Shown here piece by piece: positions 1 through 8,405 of a stretch of DNA of 11,554 bases. The DNA comes from Bordetella parapertussis. Lineage in GTDB: Bacteria; Pseudomonadota; Gammaproteobacteria; Burkholderiales; Burkholderiaceae_C. Both the position numbers and the translations under genes were made by a program. The notes beneath the pieces are model-generated. The model did not search any database and was not told the origin of the DNA. It saw only the letters and a list, made by a program, of their open reading frames with translations. The first letter of the stretch is position 1; each line of letters begins with the position of its first letter. The DNA is taken from assembly GCA_945900695.1 (NCBI GenBank), contig CAMDJU010000065.1, forward strand, positions 1 to 11,554. Direction: 5' to 3'.

Positions 1-2357
1 GACGCACGCACATCGGCGTCGCTGTGGGTGGGTTGGCGCAGCAGCTTGCCTTTGTTGAAGTGGCCCTGTGGGTCCATGCGCGCTTTGTAGTCGGCAAAAG
101 GCTTCAACTCGGCGTCGCTCAGGTAGGCCATTTTGGTGATGCCAATGCCGTGCTCGCCAGAGATGACGCCGTCGAGCGAGCGCGCCAGCGCCATGATGCG
201 ACCCACCGCTTCGTGGGCGGTTTGCAGCATGTCGTAGTCGTCGCTGTTGACCGGCAAATTGGTATGCACATTGCCGTCACCGGCGTGCATGTGCAAGGCA
301 GCCCACACCCGGCCCTTGAGCACTTTTTGGTGGATGTCCAAACAGGCTTTGAGCAAGGGCTGAAACGCGGCGCCACTGAAGATGTTTTCCAAACCCGGGC
401 GAATTTGCTGCTTCCAGCTCGCGCGCAAGCTGTGGTCCTGCAGTTGCGGGAACAAGGTGTCGACATCGGACAACCAACCCTGCCACTGGTCGCGCACATC
501 GGCAATCAGGGCACGCGCCTGGGCCACCCGGTCTTCGAGCAACTCGGCGGCAGGGATGTCCCCCGCGTCATCGGTCTTGGCCAAGGGCAACTGACCCTCG
601 GTCAAAAAAGCATCCAAGGCGTGGCACAGAGCGATCTTGTTGCGCAGCGACAGCTCAATGTTGATGCGTTCAATGCCGTCGGTGTACTCTGCCATGCGCG
701 GCAGCGGGATGACCACGTCTTCGTTGATTTTGAAGGCGTTGGTGTGGCGGCTGATGGCCGCGGTGCGCTTGCGGTCGAGCCAAAACTTTTTGCGCGCATC
801 GGCACTGACGGCCACAAAACCCTCGCCACTGCGCGAGTTGGCCAAGCGCACCACTTCAGAGGTGGCGCGCGCCACGGCGTCAGCATCGTCACCGGCGATG
901 TCGCCAATCAAGACCATCTTTGGCAAGCCGCCACGCTTGCTCTTGGTGGTGTAACCCACGGCTTTGAGGTAGCGGTCGTCCAGGTGTTCCAAGCCCGCCA
1001 GCAAAGTGCCGCTGCGGCCCACTTCGGCAAACATGAAGTCTTTGATTTCGACGATGCTGGGCACGGCGTCGCGGGCATGGCCAAAAAACTCCAGGCACAC
1101 CGTGCGGGTGTGCGCGGGCATGCGGTGCACCACCCAGCGTGCGCTGGTGATCAGGCCGTCGCAGCCCTCTTTTTGAATGCCGGGCAAGCCGCTGAGAAAT
1201 TTGTCGGTGACGTCTTTGCCCAAGCCTTCTTTGCGAAAACTTTTGCCCGGGATGTCAAGCCGCTCGGTTCGGATAGGCGTTGTGCCATCGGCCTGAAAGT
1301 AGCGCAGCTCAAAGCTGGCGACATCAGCGTCGTGGATCTTGCCCAGGTTGTGCGACAAGCGCACCACTTCCAGCCACTGCGCATCGGGTGTGACCATGCG
1401 CCAGCTGGCCAAGTTGTCCAGGGCCGTTCCCCACAAAACGGCTTTTTTGCCACCGGCGTTCATGGCGATGTTGCCGCCAATGCAAGAAGCCTCGGCCGAG
1501 GTGGGGTCGACCGCAAACACAAAACCGGCCCTCTCGGCGGCATCTGCCACGCGCTGTGTGACCACGCCGGCCTCAGTCCAGATGGTTGGCACGGGGTGAT
1601 CGATGCCGGGCAAGCTCAGGTGCTCGACCTCGGTCATGGTTTCGAGCTTTTCGGTGTTGATGACCGCGCTCTTCCAGGTCAGGGGAATGGCCCCGCCGGT
1701 ATAGCCTGTCCCGCCGCCGCGCGGGATGATCGTCAAGCCCAACTCGATACACGCTTTGACCATGGTGGCCATCTCGGCCTCTGAGTCGGGGGTGAGCACC
1801 ACAAATGGGTACTCAACGCGCCAATCGGTGGCGTCGGTCACATGCGACACGCGGCTCAAGCCATCAAATTTGATGTTGTCGCTGGCGGTGCATTTGCGCA
1901 GCACCTTTTGCGCTTTGCGGCGCAAAGCCGCCATGCGCTCAAAGTTCTGGGCGAAGTTGTCAACCGCCGCGCCGGCGGACTCGAGTAAACGGCCCACCCA
2001 CACATCGCGCTGGGCATCGTCGCTGGGCGTGCGGCGTTTTTGCACCTCGCCCAAACGGTGGTGCAAAGCCTCGACCAAAAGCCGACGCCGAGCCGGGTTG
2101 TCGAGCAAATCGTCTTGTAAATAGGGGTTGCGCTGGACCACCCAAATGTCGCCCAGCACTTCGTAGAGCATGCGCGCTGAGCGGCCCGTGCGGCGCTCTT
2201 GTCGCAAGCGCTCCAGCCAATCCCAGGCTTCGTCGCCCAACAAGCGCATGACAATCTCACGGTCTGAGAACGACGTGTAGTTGTAGGGGATTTCGCGCAA
2301 CCTGGGGCTGCTGTCGGCCGTGGACAGCAGTTGCTGCAAAGAAGTGGGTGCATTCAT
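1..2357 (-). CDS. DUF3683-type FAD-binding oxidoreductase (D-lactate/glycolate dehydrogenase-like), 3' end cut off
   Basis: The minus frame is open from ATG at 2357 ([11 protein letters not shown]) to the left edge: 785 codons without a stop. Residues 1 to about 150 resemble the DUF3683 N-terminal region. Next comes a PCMH-type FAD-binding domain with [13 protein letters not shown] at 210-222 and a later [11 protein letters not shown] segment. An FAD-oxidase C-terminal domain follows, with [10 protein letters not shown] at 689-698. Family members known to me in Burkholderiales are roughly 1,300 residues and continue into 4Fe-4S and cysteine-rich CCG domains, so about 40% probably lies outside the window. 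By family they are thought to oxidise a 2-hydroxy acid such as D-lactate or glycolate and pass electrons to the respiratory chain; the exact substrate cannot be read here. The start is set by the N-terminal match. No Shine-Dalgarno is visible, and a TAAAAT box lies just upstream. A second ATG four bases inside (2353) opens the wrong frame. Confidence 0.9.
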   Translation of the reverse strand, partial: MNAPTSLQQLLSTADSSPRLREIPYNYTSFSDREIVMRLLGDEAWDWLERLRQERRTGRSARMLYEVLGDIWVVQRNPYLQDDLLDNPARRRLLVEALHHRLGEVQKRRTPSDDAQRDVWVGRLLESAGAAVDNFAQNFERMAALRRKAQKVLRKCTASDNIKFDGLSRVSHVTDATDWRVEYPFVVLTPDSEAEMATMVKACIELGLTIIPRGGGTGYTGGAIPLTWKSAVINTEKLETMTEVEHLSLPGIDHPVPTIWTEAGVVTQRVADAAERAGFVFAVDPTSAEASCIGGNIAMNAGGKKAVLWGTALDNLASWRMVTPDAQWLEVVRLSHNLGKIHDADVASFELRYFQADGTTPIRTERLDIPGKSFRKEGLGKDVTDKFLSGLPGIQKEGCDGLITSARWVVHRMPAHTRTVCLEFFGHARDAVPSIVEIKDFMFAEVGRSGTLLAGLEHLDDRYLKAVGYTTKSKRGGLPKMVLIGDIAGDDADAVARATSEVVRLANSRSGEGFVAVSADARKKFWLDRKRTAAISRHTNAFKINEDVVIPLPRMAEYTDGIERINIELSLRNKIALCHALDAFLTEGQLPLAKTDDAGDIPAAELLEDRVAQARALIADVRDQWQGWLSDVDTLFPQLQDHSLRASWKQQIRPGLENIFSGAAFQPLLKACLDIHQKVLKGRVWAALHMHAGDGNVHTNLPVNSDDYDMLQTAHEAVGRIMALARSLDGVISGEHGIGITKMAYLSDAELKPFADYKARMDPQGHFNKGKLLRQPTHSDADVRA

Positions 2358-2371
2358 AGATTTAGAGCTGA

Positions 2372-2377
2372 ATTTTA
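2372..2377 (-). promoter_or_regulatory. Candidate -10 box (TAAAAT) of the FAD dehydrogenase gene
   Basis: On the minus strand TAAAAT ends 14 nt before the ATG at 2357. A start site about 7 nt downstream would leave a leader of only 6-8 nt, which fits the lack of a Shine-Dalgarno. I saw no convincing -35 at 16-18 nt spacing. The rest of the divergent gap (2358-2470) holds short TTGG/CCAA repeats and no clear promoter for the plus-strand gene. Confidence 0.35.
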
Positions 2378-2470
2378 ACGCAAGGGGGCATATCCTTTGG
2401 GTACCAAGCCCATTGGCAAAAACTGCTCGCGCCCGATCCAAGCAGCACCCAGCGCAGACAATGCTTTGCC

Positions 2471-3232
2471 ATGAGCCCTTTGCTGAACACCTCACCCTGG
2501 CCCTACCCGTTTTGGATTGCCCACCGAGGCGCGGGCAACTTGGCCCCAGAGAACACCTTGGCGGCTTTTGAGCGCGGTGCCAGCCTGGGCTTTGCCATGT
2601 TTGAGTGCGATGTTCAACTCAGCGCCGATGGCGTGCCGTTTTTGCTGCACGATTTGCATTTGTCACGCACCACCAACGGCCAAGGCCTGGCCGCGGACCA
2701 AACCTGGGCGCACTTGCAGGGCCTGGACGCTGGCGGTTGGCACTCCAGCGCGCACACTGGGCAGGGGCTTTTGCGACTCGATCAGCTGTCCCACTGGGGC
2801 ATGCCCCGAGGGCTGGCATTCAATTTGGAGATCAAACCCGCACTTGGGCGGGGGTCTAGGTGCGGCGCTGCCGTGGCCCGTGCCGCCAAGGACTTGTGGA
2901 CGGGCAGTGCCAGCCCGCCCCTGCTGAGTTCGTTTTCCGCCGAGGCCTTGCAGGCTGCTCAAGAGGCAGCCCCCGATCTGCCCCGCGCTTGGCTCCTAGA
3001 CGCCGCCAGCCTGCTGGATTGGCAAAAAGCTTCAGATTTGGGCTGCGCGGCGGTGGTGTTGCACCACAGCCTGTGCAACGAGAACGTCATCGCCCAAGCG
3101 CACCACCAAGGCTTACGCGCTTTGGCCTACACCGTCAACGATGCAGAACGCGCAGAACAACTCCAGCAGTGGGGAATAGACGGCATCATCACCGATGCGG
3201 TGCAGGCCTTCAAGCCCGCCAAGAGTGCATGA
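2471..3232 (+). CDS. ugpQ: Glycerophosphodiester phosphodiesterase (GDPD/UgpQ family)
   Basis: A 253-residue protein, typical for bacterial cytoplasmic GDPD. It hydrolyses glycerophosphodiesters released from phospholipids to glycerol-3-phosphate plus an alcohol, allowing carbon and phosphate recovery. The catalytic pattern is intact: HR at 18-19, PENT at 26-29 (E27), the ECD metal-binding pair at E45 and D47, general acid H60 in LLHD, and NLEIKP at 118-123. The C-terminal barrel strands ([16 protein letters not shown]) are present. No signal peptide is seen, which argues for a cytoplasmic UgpQ-type enzyme rather than a periplasmic GlpQ. The ATG at 2471 puts the first conserved motif (WIAHRG) at the usual distance from the N-terminus; there is no strong Shine-Dalgarno. 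An ATG at 2461 is out of frame. No ugpBAEC transport genes lie nearby, so it stands alone. Its last 23 bp overlap the converging small membrane gene. Confidence 0.93.
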   Translation: MSPLLNTSPWPYPFWIAHRGAGNLAPENTLAAFERGASLGFAMFECDVQLSADGVPFLLHDLHLSRTTNGQGLAADQTWAHLQGLDAGGWHSSAHTGQGLLRLDQLSHWGMPRGLAFNLEIKPALGRGSRCGAAVARAAKDLWTGSASPPLLSSFSAEALQAAQEAAPDLPRAWLLDAASLLDWQKASDLGCAAVVLHHSLCNENVIAQAHHQGLRALAYTVNDAERAEQLQQWGIDGIITDAVQAFKPAKSA

Positions 3233-3485
3233 GGCACCATTGGCTGCTGGCGCAGGCCAGCACCATGGCCACATAGCTGAGCATCTTTCCATCGTTGCCC
3301 AAGAACCACAGGCCCAGGGACAATGCCAGCAAAGCCGCCAACGTGTTCAGGACAAAACGCCTCAAAAAACCCGAAAATTGCCATTTAGAACGCCAAAAAG
3401 GGCCTCTCAAGCTCAGTATTGCGGCCACGGCAAAAGCGGGCGCGGTAAAGTGCAGGATGTGCGAAAGGGCGTCAAGGGCGTTCAT
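3210..3485 (-). CDS. Small predicted membrane protein, 91 aa, function unknown
   Basis: The frame reads [13 protein letters not shown] and ends at TGA 3210-3212. It shows three hydrophobic stretches, at about residues 9-26, 43-62 and 68-84. A basic loop between the first two (WRSK to LRR, residues 31-43) suggests a cytoplasmic side under the positive-inside rule. There is no cysteine cluster, catalytic motif or recognised domain. It lies divergent to hemA and overlaps the end of ugpQ by 23 bp tail to tail. I believe similar short hypothetical proteins occur next to hemA in other Comamonadaceae, but that is recollection and was not checked. ATG at 3485 is preferred; the frame extends to TTG at 3494, adding three residues. 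No Shine-Dalgarno precedes either start. The long hydrophobic frame outside any other gene supports real coding. Confidence 0.7.
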   Translation of the reverse strand: MNALDALSHILHFTAPAFAVAAILSLRGPFWRSKWQFSGFLRRFVLNTLAALLALSLGLWFLGNDGKMLSYVAMVLACASSQWCLMHSWRA

Positions 3486-3496
3486 GGGGTACAAAT

Positions 3497-3504
3497 TTTA
3501 TAAT
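3497..3504. promoter_or_regulatory. Overlapping divergent -10 elements for hemA (+) and the 91-aa membrane gene (-)
   Basis: On the plus strand a perfect TATAAT occupies 3499-3504, with the hemA ATG at 3512, 7 nt further on. On the minus strand TATAAA occupies 3502-3497, with the membrane-gene ATG at 3485, 11 nt further on. The two boxes share bases. Standard start-site spacing would put hemA transcription at about its own ATG and the minus transcript within about 5 nt of its ATG. No clear -35 hexamer was found for either direction, and no Shine-Dalgarno precedes either gene. Confidence 0.55.
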
Positions 3505-3511
3505 TCAGATC

Positions 3512-4771
3512 ATGGCAGTCTGGGCCTTGGGCCTCAATCACAACACAGCTCCGCTGGACATGCGGGGCAAATTTGCCTTTGCGGTGGACCAAATTGGCCC
3601 CACTTTGTCCGGTTTGCGCAGCGCCTTCTCCGACCAAAGTGAAGCCGCCATTCTCTCCACTTGCAACCGCACCGAAATTTATTGCGCTGGCCCCAAGACA
3701 GCCCTGGAGCAAACGCTGCACTGGCTGGCCCAGTCGGGCGGTGTAACGGCCCAAGAATTGCACGCCCACACCTACGCCCTCGAAAACGCCAACGCCGCGC
3801 GCCACGCCTTTCGGGTGGCCAGTGGCTTGGACTCCATGGTGCTGGGTGAAGCCCAAATTTTGGGCCAAATGAAAGACGCGGTGCGCGCCGCCGACGAGGT
3901 GGGCGCCCTGGGCACCACCTTGAACCAGTTGTTCCAGCGCTCGTTTGCGGTGGCCAAAGAAGTGCGCTCCAACACCGAAATTGGCGCCCACTCGATCAGC
4001 ATGGCTGCGGCCAGTGTGCGTTTGTCGATGCAATTGTTTGAAGACATCGGCAAGATCCGCGTGCTGTTTGTCGGCGCGGGCGAAATGATCGAGCTCTGTG
4101 CCACCCACTTTGCCGCCAAAACCCCCAAATCCATCACCATTGCCAACCGGACCATGGAGCGCGGCGAACGCTTGGCCAGCCAATTTGGCGGGGACGTGAT
4201 GCGCTTGGCCGACTTGCCCGATCGCTTGCATGAGTTTGATGCGGTGATCAGCTCCACCGCCAGCACCCTGCCCTTGATTGGCCTGGGCGCGGTCGAACGG
4301 GCCCTGAAAAAACGCCGCCAACGCCCCATGTTCATGGTTGACTTGGCCGTGCCGCGCGACATCGAACCCGAGGTCAAAAGCCTGCGCGACGTCTACTTGT
4401 ACACCGTGGACGATTTGGCTACCGTGGTGCAAACCGGGCAAGCCAACCGCCAAGCGGCCGTGGCCCAGGCCGAAACCATCATCGATGCCGGCGTGCAAAG
4501 TTTTTTGAGTTGGCTGGACCAGCGCGGCCAAGTGCCCCTGATCCAGCAACTCAACGCCCAAGCGCAGGCTTGGCGCCAGGCCGAGCTGCAACGCGCCCGC
4601 AAGCAATTGGCCAAGGGCGACAACATCGACGAAGTGCTCGAAGCCATGGCCCGTGGTCTGACGCAAAAAATGCTGCATGGCGCGATGGCCGAGTTGCATG
4701 CCAACGACACCGAAGCGCGTGAGCGCGCCCGCGGCGCCATCGAGCAGTTCTTCCTGCGCAGCAGCCGTTAG
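3512..4771 (+). CDS. hemA: Glutamyl-tRNA reductase
   Basis: A 419-residue enzyme of normal family length that reduces the glutamyl group on tRNA-Glu with NADPH to glutamate-1-semialdehyde, the first committed step of C5-route tetrapyrrole (heme) synthesis. The N-terminal catalytic domain begins [12 protein letters not shown] and carries [10 protein letters not shown], with the nucleophile at Cys51. [19 protein letters not shown] is the conserved central segment. The NADPH-binding domain has VLFVGAGEM from residue 184, followed by ITIANRT. A helical C-terminal dimerisation region (about 325-419) completes it. ATG at 3512 matches the family start ([11 protein letters not shown]) and sits 7 nt after a TATAAT, so the mRNA is probably leaderless. 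It heads the hemA-prfA-prmC-grxD group; prfA follows after 14 nt. Confidence 0.97.
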   Translation: MAVWALGLNHNTAPLDMRGKFAFAVDQIGPTLSGLRSAFSDQSEAAILSTCNRTEIYCAGPKTALEQTLHWLAQSGGVTAQELHAHTYALENANAARHAFRVASGLDSMVLGEAQILGQMKDAVRAADEVGALGTTLNQLFQRSFAVAKEVRSNTEIGAHSISMAAASVRLSMQLFEDIGKIRVLFVGAGEMIELCATHFAAKTPKSITIANRTMERGERLASQFGGDVMRLADLPDRLHEFDAVISSTASTLPLIGLGAVERALKKRRQRPMFMVDLAVPRDIEPEVKSLRDVYLYTVDDLATVVQTGQANRQAAVAQAETIIDAGVQSFLSWLDQRGQVPLIQQLNAQAQAWRQAELQRARKQLAKGDNIDEVLEAMARGLTQKMLHGAMAELHANDTEARERARGAIEQFFLRSSR

Positions 4772-4785
4772 CGCGGCACCCCACG

Positions 4786-5880
4786 GTGAAAGCCTTTTTG
4801 CGCGCTCAGCTCGAGCGCTACACCCAACGCTTGGCCGAGCTTGATTTTTTACTCTCGCGCGAAGACATCATGAAGAACATGCAAAGCTTCATGGCCTTGT
4901 CGCGCGAGCACACCGAGGTCGGCGCCGTGGCCGAACGCTACCAACAACACCAACAGCGCCAGGCCGATGCCCAAGCCGCAGCAGGGCTGCTGACCCACGA
5001 AGACGCTGATATGCGCGCCTTGGGCCAAGAAGAGGCCGCGCAAGCCAACCAAGACATGGCCCGCTTGGAGGCCGAGTTGCAGCGCATGCTGCTGCCCAAA
5101 GACCCCGAAGACGAGCGCGCTGCTTACCTGGAAATCCGCGCTGGCACGGGCGGCGATGAGTCGGCCCTGTTTGCCGGCGATTTGCTGCGCATGTACACCC
5201 GCTGCGCCGAGCGCCGGGGCTGGCGCGTGAGCCTGATGAGCGAGTCCCCCAGCGATTTGGGCGGCTACAAAGAGGTGGTGCTGCGCGTGGAGGGCGACCA
5301 AGCCTATGGCTGGCTGCGCCTGGAGTCGGGCGGGCACCGGGTGCAGCGTGTGCCGACCACCGAATCCCAAGGGCGCATCCACACCAGCGCCTGCACCGTG
5401 GCCGTGATGCCCGAACCCGACGAGGCCAGCGCGGTGCAAATCAACCCGGCTGATTTGCGCATCGATACCTTTCGCGCCAGCGGTGCTGGCGGCCAGCACA
5501 TCAACAAAACCGACTCAGCGGTGCGTGTCACCCACTTGCCCACCGGCATCGTGGCTGAATGCCAAGACGACCGATCCCAACACCGCAACAAAGCCAAGGC
5601 CTTGCAAGTCTTGGCCGCCCGCATCCAAGAGCGCGAGCGCAGCGAACGCTCGGCCAAAGAAGCGGCGACACGCAAAGGCTTGATTGGCAGTGGCGACCGC
5701 AGCGACCGCATCCGCACCTATAACTTCCCACAAGGCCGACTGACCGACCACCGCATCAACCTCACCTTGTACAAACTGAGCCAAGTCATGGAGGGTGACC
5801 TCGACGATGTGTTGCAAGCCCTGCACAACGCCCGCGAAGCCGAGCAGTTGCAAGCGCTGGGGCTGGACGGTCCGGCATGA
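4786..5880 (+). CDS. prfA: Peptide chain release factor 1 (RF1)
   Basis: A 364-residue class I release factor, close to the usual 360. It reads UAA and UAG stop codons on the ribosome and triggers release of the peptide. The stop-codon recognition tripeptide of the PxT type is Pro-Thr-Thr at 190-192, inside [14 protein letters not shown]; many bacteria have PAT or PVT there, so the middle residue is a mild variant. The catalytic GGQ is at 235-237 in [11 protein letters not shown]. The start is GTG at 4786, which gives the expected N-terminus ([12 protein letters not shown]). No convincing Shine-Dalgarno lies in the 14-nt gap after hemA, so translation may depend on termination of hemA. Its stop overlaps the prmC start in ATGA. 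Gln237 is the residue methylated by the prmC product. Confidence 0.97.
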   Translation: MKAFLRAQLERYTQRLAELDFLLSREDIMKNMQSFMALSREHTEVGAVAERYQQHQQRQADAQAAAGLLTHEDADMRALGQEEAAQANQDMARLEAELQRMLLPKDPEDERAAYLEIRAGTGGDESALFAGDLLRMYTRCAERRGWRVSLMSESPSDLGGYKEVVLRVEGDQAYGWLRLESGGHRVQRVPTTESQGRIHTSACTVAVMPEPDEASAVQINPADLRIDTFRASGAGGQHINKTDSAVRVTHLPTGIVAECQDDRSQHRNKAKALQVLAARIQERERSERSAKEAATRKGLIGSGDRSDRIRTYNFPQGRLTDHRINLTLYKLSQVMEGDLDDVLQALHNAREAEQLQALGLDGPA

Positions 5881-6707
5881 CCTTGGCCGAGGCTTTGCGC
5901 CAAGCCCAAGCCCTGGGGTTGGCGCGCTTGGATGCCCAGTGGCTGCTGCTGGCCTTGCTGGGGCGGCCAGCGCAAGACCGCGCCTGGCTGCTCGGGCACG
6001 ACGAGCAAACCCTGCCCGAGCCCGCCGCCGCCCAATGGCCCGGTTTGATCGCGCAACGCAGCCAAGGGGTGCCACTGGCTTACCTGACTGGCCGCAAAGC
6101 TTTTTACGGCCTCGATTTGCAAGTCGATGCCCGCGTGCTCGACCCCCGGGCCGACACCGAAACCTTGGTGGACTGGGCGCTAGAACGTGTGCAAGAACTC
6201 ACATCACCCACCGTGCTGGACATGGGCACGGGCAGCGGTGCGGTGGCCTTGGCGATCGCCCACCAATGCCCCCAAGCCCAGGTCAGCGCCAGCGACATCA
6301 GCCCCGACGCGCTGGCGGTGGCCCAAGCCAATGCCCTGCGACTGGGCCTGCCAGTGCAATTTGCCTTGGGAGAGTGGTTGCAACCGTGGGCGGGCCAGCG
6401 CTTTGACCTGATCGTGTCCAACCCACCCTATGTGGCCGAGCCCGACCCGCATTGGCCCGGCCTGCGCCACGAACCGCGCCTGGCCTTGGCCGCAGGCCCA
6501 GATGGCCTGGACGCCTTGCGCTGGCTGGTGGCGCACGCCGCCGACCACCTGAACCCGGGGGGGTGGCTGCTGCTCGAGCACGGCCACGACCAAGCCGATG
6601 CAGTACAAACGCTGCTGCGCTCCCATGGCTGGCAACAGGTGCAAAGCCGCTTGGACGAAGCGGACATCCGCCGCTGCACCGGCGCTTGCACCCCAGGGGT
6701 GAAATAA
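5877..6707 (+). CDS. prmC: Release factor glutamine methyltransferase
   Basis: A 276-residue N5-glutamine methyltransferase (formerly HemK) that uses S-adenosylmethionine to methylate the GGQ glutamine of RF1 and RF2, improving termination. The N-terminal helical substrate-binding domain (about 1-75) is followed by a Rossmann methyltransferase domain. SAM motif I is [16 protein letters not shown] from residue 113, with D115 and G117-G121. The signature NPPY is at 182-185, and an ADTET segment stands where many homologues have RPDTE. The ATG at 5877 overlaps the prfA stop (ATGA), so the enzyme is made in step with its substrate. The hemA-prfA-prmC order is conserved in many proteobacteria, which accounts for the old HemK name. 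Confidence 0.96.
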   Translation: MTLAEALRQAQALGLARLDAQWLLLALLGRPAQDRAWLLGHDEQTLPEPAAAQWPGLIAQRSQGVPLAYLTGRKAFYGLDLQVDARVLDPRADTETLVDWALERVQELTSPTVLDMGTGSGAVALAIAHQCPQAQVSASDISPDALAVAQANALRLGLPVQFALGEWLQPWAGQRFDLIVSNPPYVAEPDPHWPGLRHEPRLALAAGPDGLDALRWLVAHAADHLNPGGWLLLEHGHDQADAVQTLLRSHGWQQVQSRLDEADIRRCTGACTPGVK

Positions 6708-6740
6708 TGTTTAAATTGTCGAAACGGAATGGAGACAGCG

Positions 6741-7058
6741 ATGAGTGATGTGATGCAACGCATTGACGAACTGGTCAAGGCCAATGAAGTGGTTCTTTTC
6801 ATGAAGGGCAGCGCCAGCTTTCCCATGTGTGGGTTTTCAGGCCGGGCCATCCAGGTGCTCAAGGCCTGTGGCGTGGACACCAAAACCGTCAAAACCGTGA
6901 ACGTACTGGACGATGCCGAAATCCGCCAAGGGATCAAGGAATACAGCAACTGGCCCACCGTCCCCCAGTTGTATGTCAAAGGTGAGTTTGTCGGCGGCTC
7001 CGACATCATGATGGAAATGTACGAATCGGGCGAGCTGCAAACCGTGCTCAACCCCTGA
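6741..7058 (+). CDS. grxD: Monothiol glutaredoxin of the CGFS class (Grx4-type)
   Basis: A 105-residue single-domain glutaredoxin. Its active site is CGFS at 30-33, preceded by the glutathione-binding lysine in FMKG (K22); the cis-proline motif WPTVPQLYV and the GGSDIMMEM glutathione-binding loop are present. Proteins of this class bind a glutathione-ligated 2Fe-2S cluster as dimers or with BolA partners and pass it on, rather than reducing disulfides. The start is ATG at 6741, preceded by GGAG at 6730-6733 as a clear Shine-Dalgarno. An upstream in-frame ATG at 6729 would overlap that site and add four residues, so it is rejected. The gene follows prmC after 33 nt. A weak promoter candidate (TTGCAC 6686-6691, 18 nt, TTTAAA 6710-6715) could give it separate expression. 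Confidence 0.96.
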   Translation: MSDVMQRIDELVKANEVVLFMKGSASFPMCGFSGRAIQVLKACGVDTKTVKTVNVLDDAEIRQGIKEYSNWPTVPQLYVKGEFVGGSDIMMEMYESGELQTVLNP

Positions 7059-7097
7059 GGCGCATGGCCCCAGTCTGAGCGTGATCGCCCTTCAGGC

Positions 7098-7125
7098 GTT
7101 GTGGGCTCAAGGCAAAGCCCACAAC
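7098..7125. terminator. Hairpin between converging genes, possible bidirectional terminator
   Basis: The arms GTTGTGGGCT (7098-7107) and AGCCCACAAC (7116-7125) pair perfectly over 10 bp with an 8-nt loop. The hairpin lies 40 nt after grxD and 23 nt before the end of the converging M24 gene, so it could end transcription from both sides. There is no run of T on either strand, so it is not a textbook intrinsic terminator; it may act with Rho or protect 3' ends. The rest of 7059-7147 shows nothing further. Confidence 0.5.
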
Positions 7126-7147
7126 CTGCCCCCAGGCGCGAACAGTT

Positions 7148-8392
7148 TTACAGCGGCAACACCTGCAAGGGTCGCGGCAATCCCCAGGCCGGCACGGCAC
7201 CGGTCTCGGTGATGACAAACTGGTCTTCGATGATGAAGCCCCCTTCGCCATCCACATAAAAAGGCGTCTCGAAAGCCAGCACCATGCCGGGCTCGATGAC
7301 ATCGTGCGCGGCGTGGGCCAATAAGGGTGCCACCTCACAAAAGGTGTCGTGTCCCAGGCTGTGGCCAAAGTGGCCGCGCTGGTAACCCACAAATCCGGCT
7401 CGGTGCATGGCCTCGGTGGCGCGTCGGTGCACTTCGCTCATGGGCTGGCCGGGCTTGAGCACCTCCAACCCAGCCTCAAATGCGTCCTGCAAGCCCCGGG
7501 CAATGTCCAGCGTGCGTTGGCGGGGCTGCCCACACACAAAGGTGCGGCCACTGTCAGAGCTGTAGCCGTCCACCAGGCAGCCCACATCAAACTTGATCAC
7601 GTCCCCATCTTTCACCCGTCCCCCGCCTTGCCAAGGCAAGGCGCCCACGGTGATGTATTCCCACTGCCCGCTCATGCGCCGACCACTTCCTTGCACCGCT
7701 TGGGCCACACCCGCTTGCCAAGCAAGGGCTATTTCGGCCCGGTCCACGCCGTGGTGAATGGCCGCGATGGCGTGCACCATGCCCGCCTCAGCCCAGGCCG
7801 CAGCGGTTTGCAAGCGCTCGATCTCGCCCGCCGACTTCACCACCTTGATCGCCGCCACGGTGGCACTGGCATCGCGCCAAACCACGCCCGGCAACACATC
7901 GCACAGCAAGCGGTAATCGGCCACTGGCCAAAAGTCCAAATCCAGCCCCAAGCGGGCCTGGGCCAAGCCAGCACTTTTCAGCAAGCGGGCCAGTTGGCCA
8001 AAGGACGCGCGGGCATCGAACACCGCCGGTCGCGCAAAACCTGCGGGCCGCTGAGCCTGGGCGCGACTGACCAACTCCGCAGCTGATTCGTTGCCATCGG
8101 CCCAGGGCCGGATATCGGCGGTTTCGACCCAATCGCAGTGTGTCCACACATGGGTCTCACCCACGGCTTGGCGGGCTGGGGGGGCAAAGAGTTCGGTGGT
8201 GACCACTTGGATGGGGGCGCTGGGGTCGGCCGGCAACATGGCCAAACAAGCGCCTGCACGCCTGAAAAAAGCCGCCACACCGGCCGGTGCGCCACTGGCC
8301 CAGGTATAGCTCTCCGGCTTGGCCAACACGATGGCGTCCAGCCCCCGTTCGCGCATCAAACGCTGGGCACGGGCGCGGTTGACATGGCTCAT
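7148..8392 (-). CDS. M24-family metallohydrolase (Xaa-Pro aminopeptidase/creatinase fold), last gene of a TRAP operon
   Basis: A 414-residue cytoplasmic protein with a creatinase-type N-terminal domain (about 1-170) and a pita-bread M24 domain (about 185-405). All five expected metal ligands are visible: D269 (KFDVG), D280 (SSDSGRTF), H344 (FGHSLG), E375 (AFETPFY) and E389 (FIIEDQF). D269 and D280 are 11 apart, as in methionine aminopeptidase. The histidine usually found 17-18 residues before the first Asp is absent (A251/L252 there, no His between 245 and 268), and position 351, seven after the ligand His, is Phe. Classical aminopeptidase activity is therefore uncertain; it may act on a small amide or modified amino acid, as creatinase does. 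No signal peptide is seen. The ATG at 8392 lies 13 nt after the dctM stop, with purine-rich AGGCGG between them, so it is probably the last gene of the transporter operon and may process the imported solute. Confidence 0.88.
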   Translation of the reverse strand: MSHVNRARAQRLMRERGLDAIVLAKPESYTWASGAPAGVAAFFRRAGACLAMLPADPSAPIQVVTTELFAPPARQAVGETHVWTHCDWVETADIRPWADGNESAAELVSRAQAQRPAGFARPAVFDARASFGQLARLLKSAGLAQARLGLDLDFWPVADYRLLCDVLPGVVWRDASATVAAIKVVKSAGEIERLQTAAAWAEAGMVHAIAAIHHGVDRAEIALAWQAGVAQAVQGSGRRMSGQWEYITVGALPWQGGGRVKDGDVIKFDVGCLVDGYSSDSGRTFVCGQPRQRTLDIARGLQDAFEAGLEVLKPGQPMSEVHRRATEAMHRAGFVGYQRGHFGHSLGHDTFCEVAPLLAHAAHDVIEPGMVLAFETPFYVDGEGGFIIEDQFVITETGAVPAWGLPRPLQVLPL

Positions 8393-8405
8393 GCCTCAGC
8401 CGCCT

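Noticed and set aside
24..1784. Open plus-strand frame of 586 codons
   Set aside because: It is the antisense of the FAD dehydrogenase. The minus frame gives clear FAD-binding and oxidase motifs, while the plus product is a low-complexity His/Gln/Val/Ala-rich sequence without domains, as expected from the third-position GC bias of the real gene.
2396..2420. Short TTGG/CCAA and GCC/GGC repeats in the dehydrogenase-ugpQ gap
   Set aside because: Arms of only 3-4 bp are expected by chance and do not line up with a clear promoter.
3482..4699. Open minus-strand frame of 405 codons
   Set aside because: It is antisense to hemA, whose motifs are complete. The product is His/Gln/Gly-rich with no recognisable domain.
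4849..5499. Open minus-strand frame of 216 codons antisense to prfA
   Set aside because: prfA is certain from its motifs, and the antisense product is Ala/Gly/His/Gln-rich without a domain.
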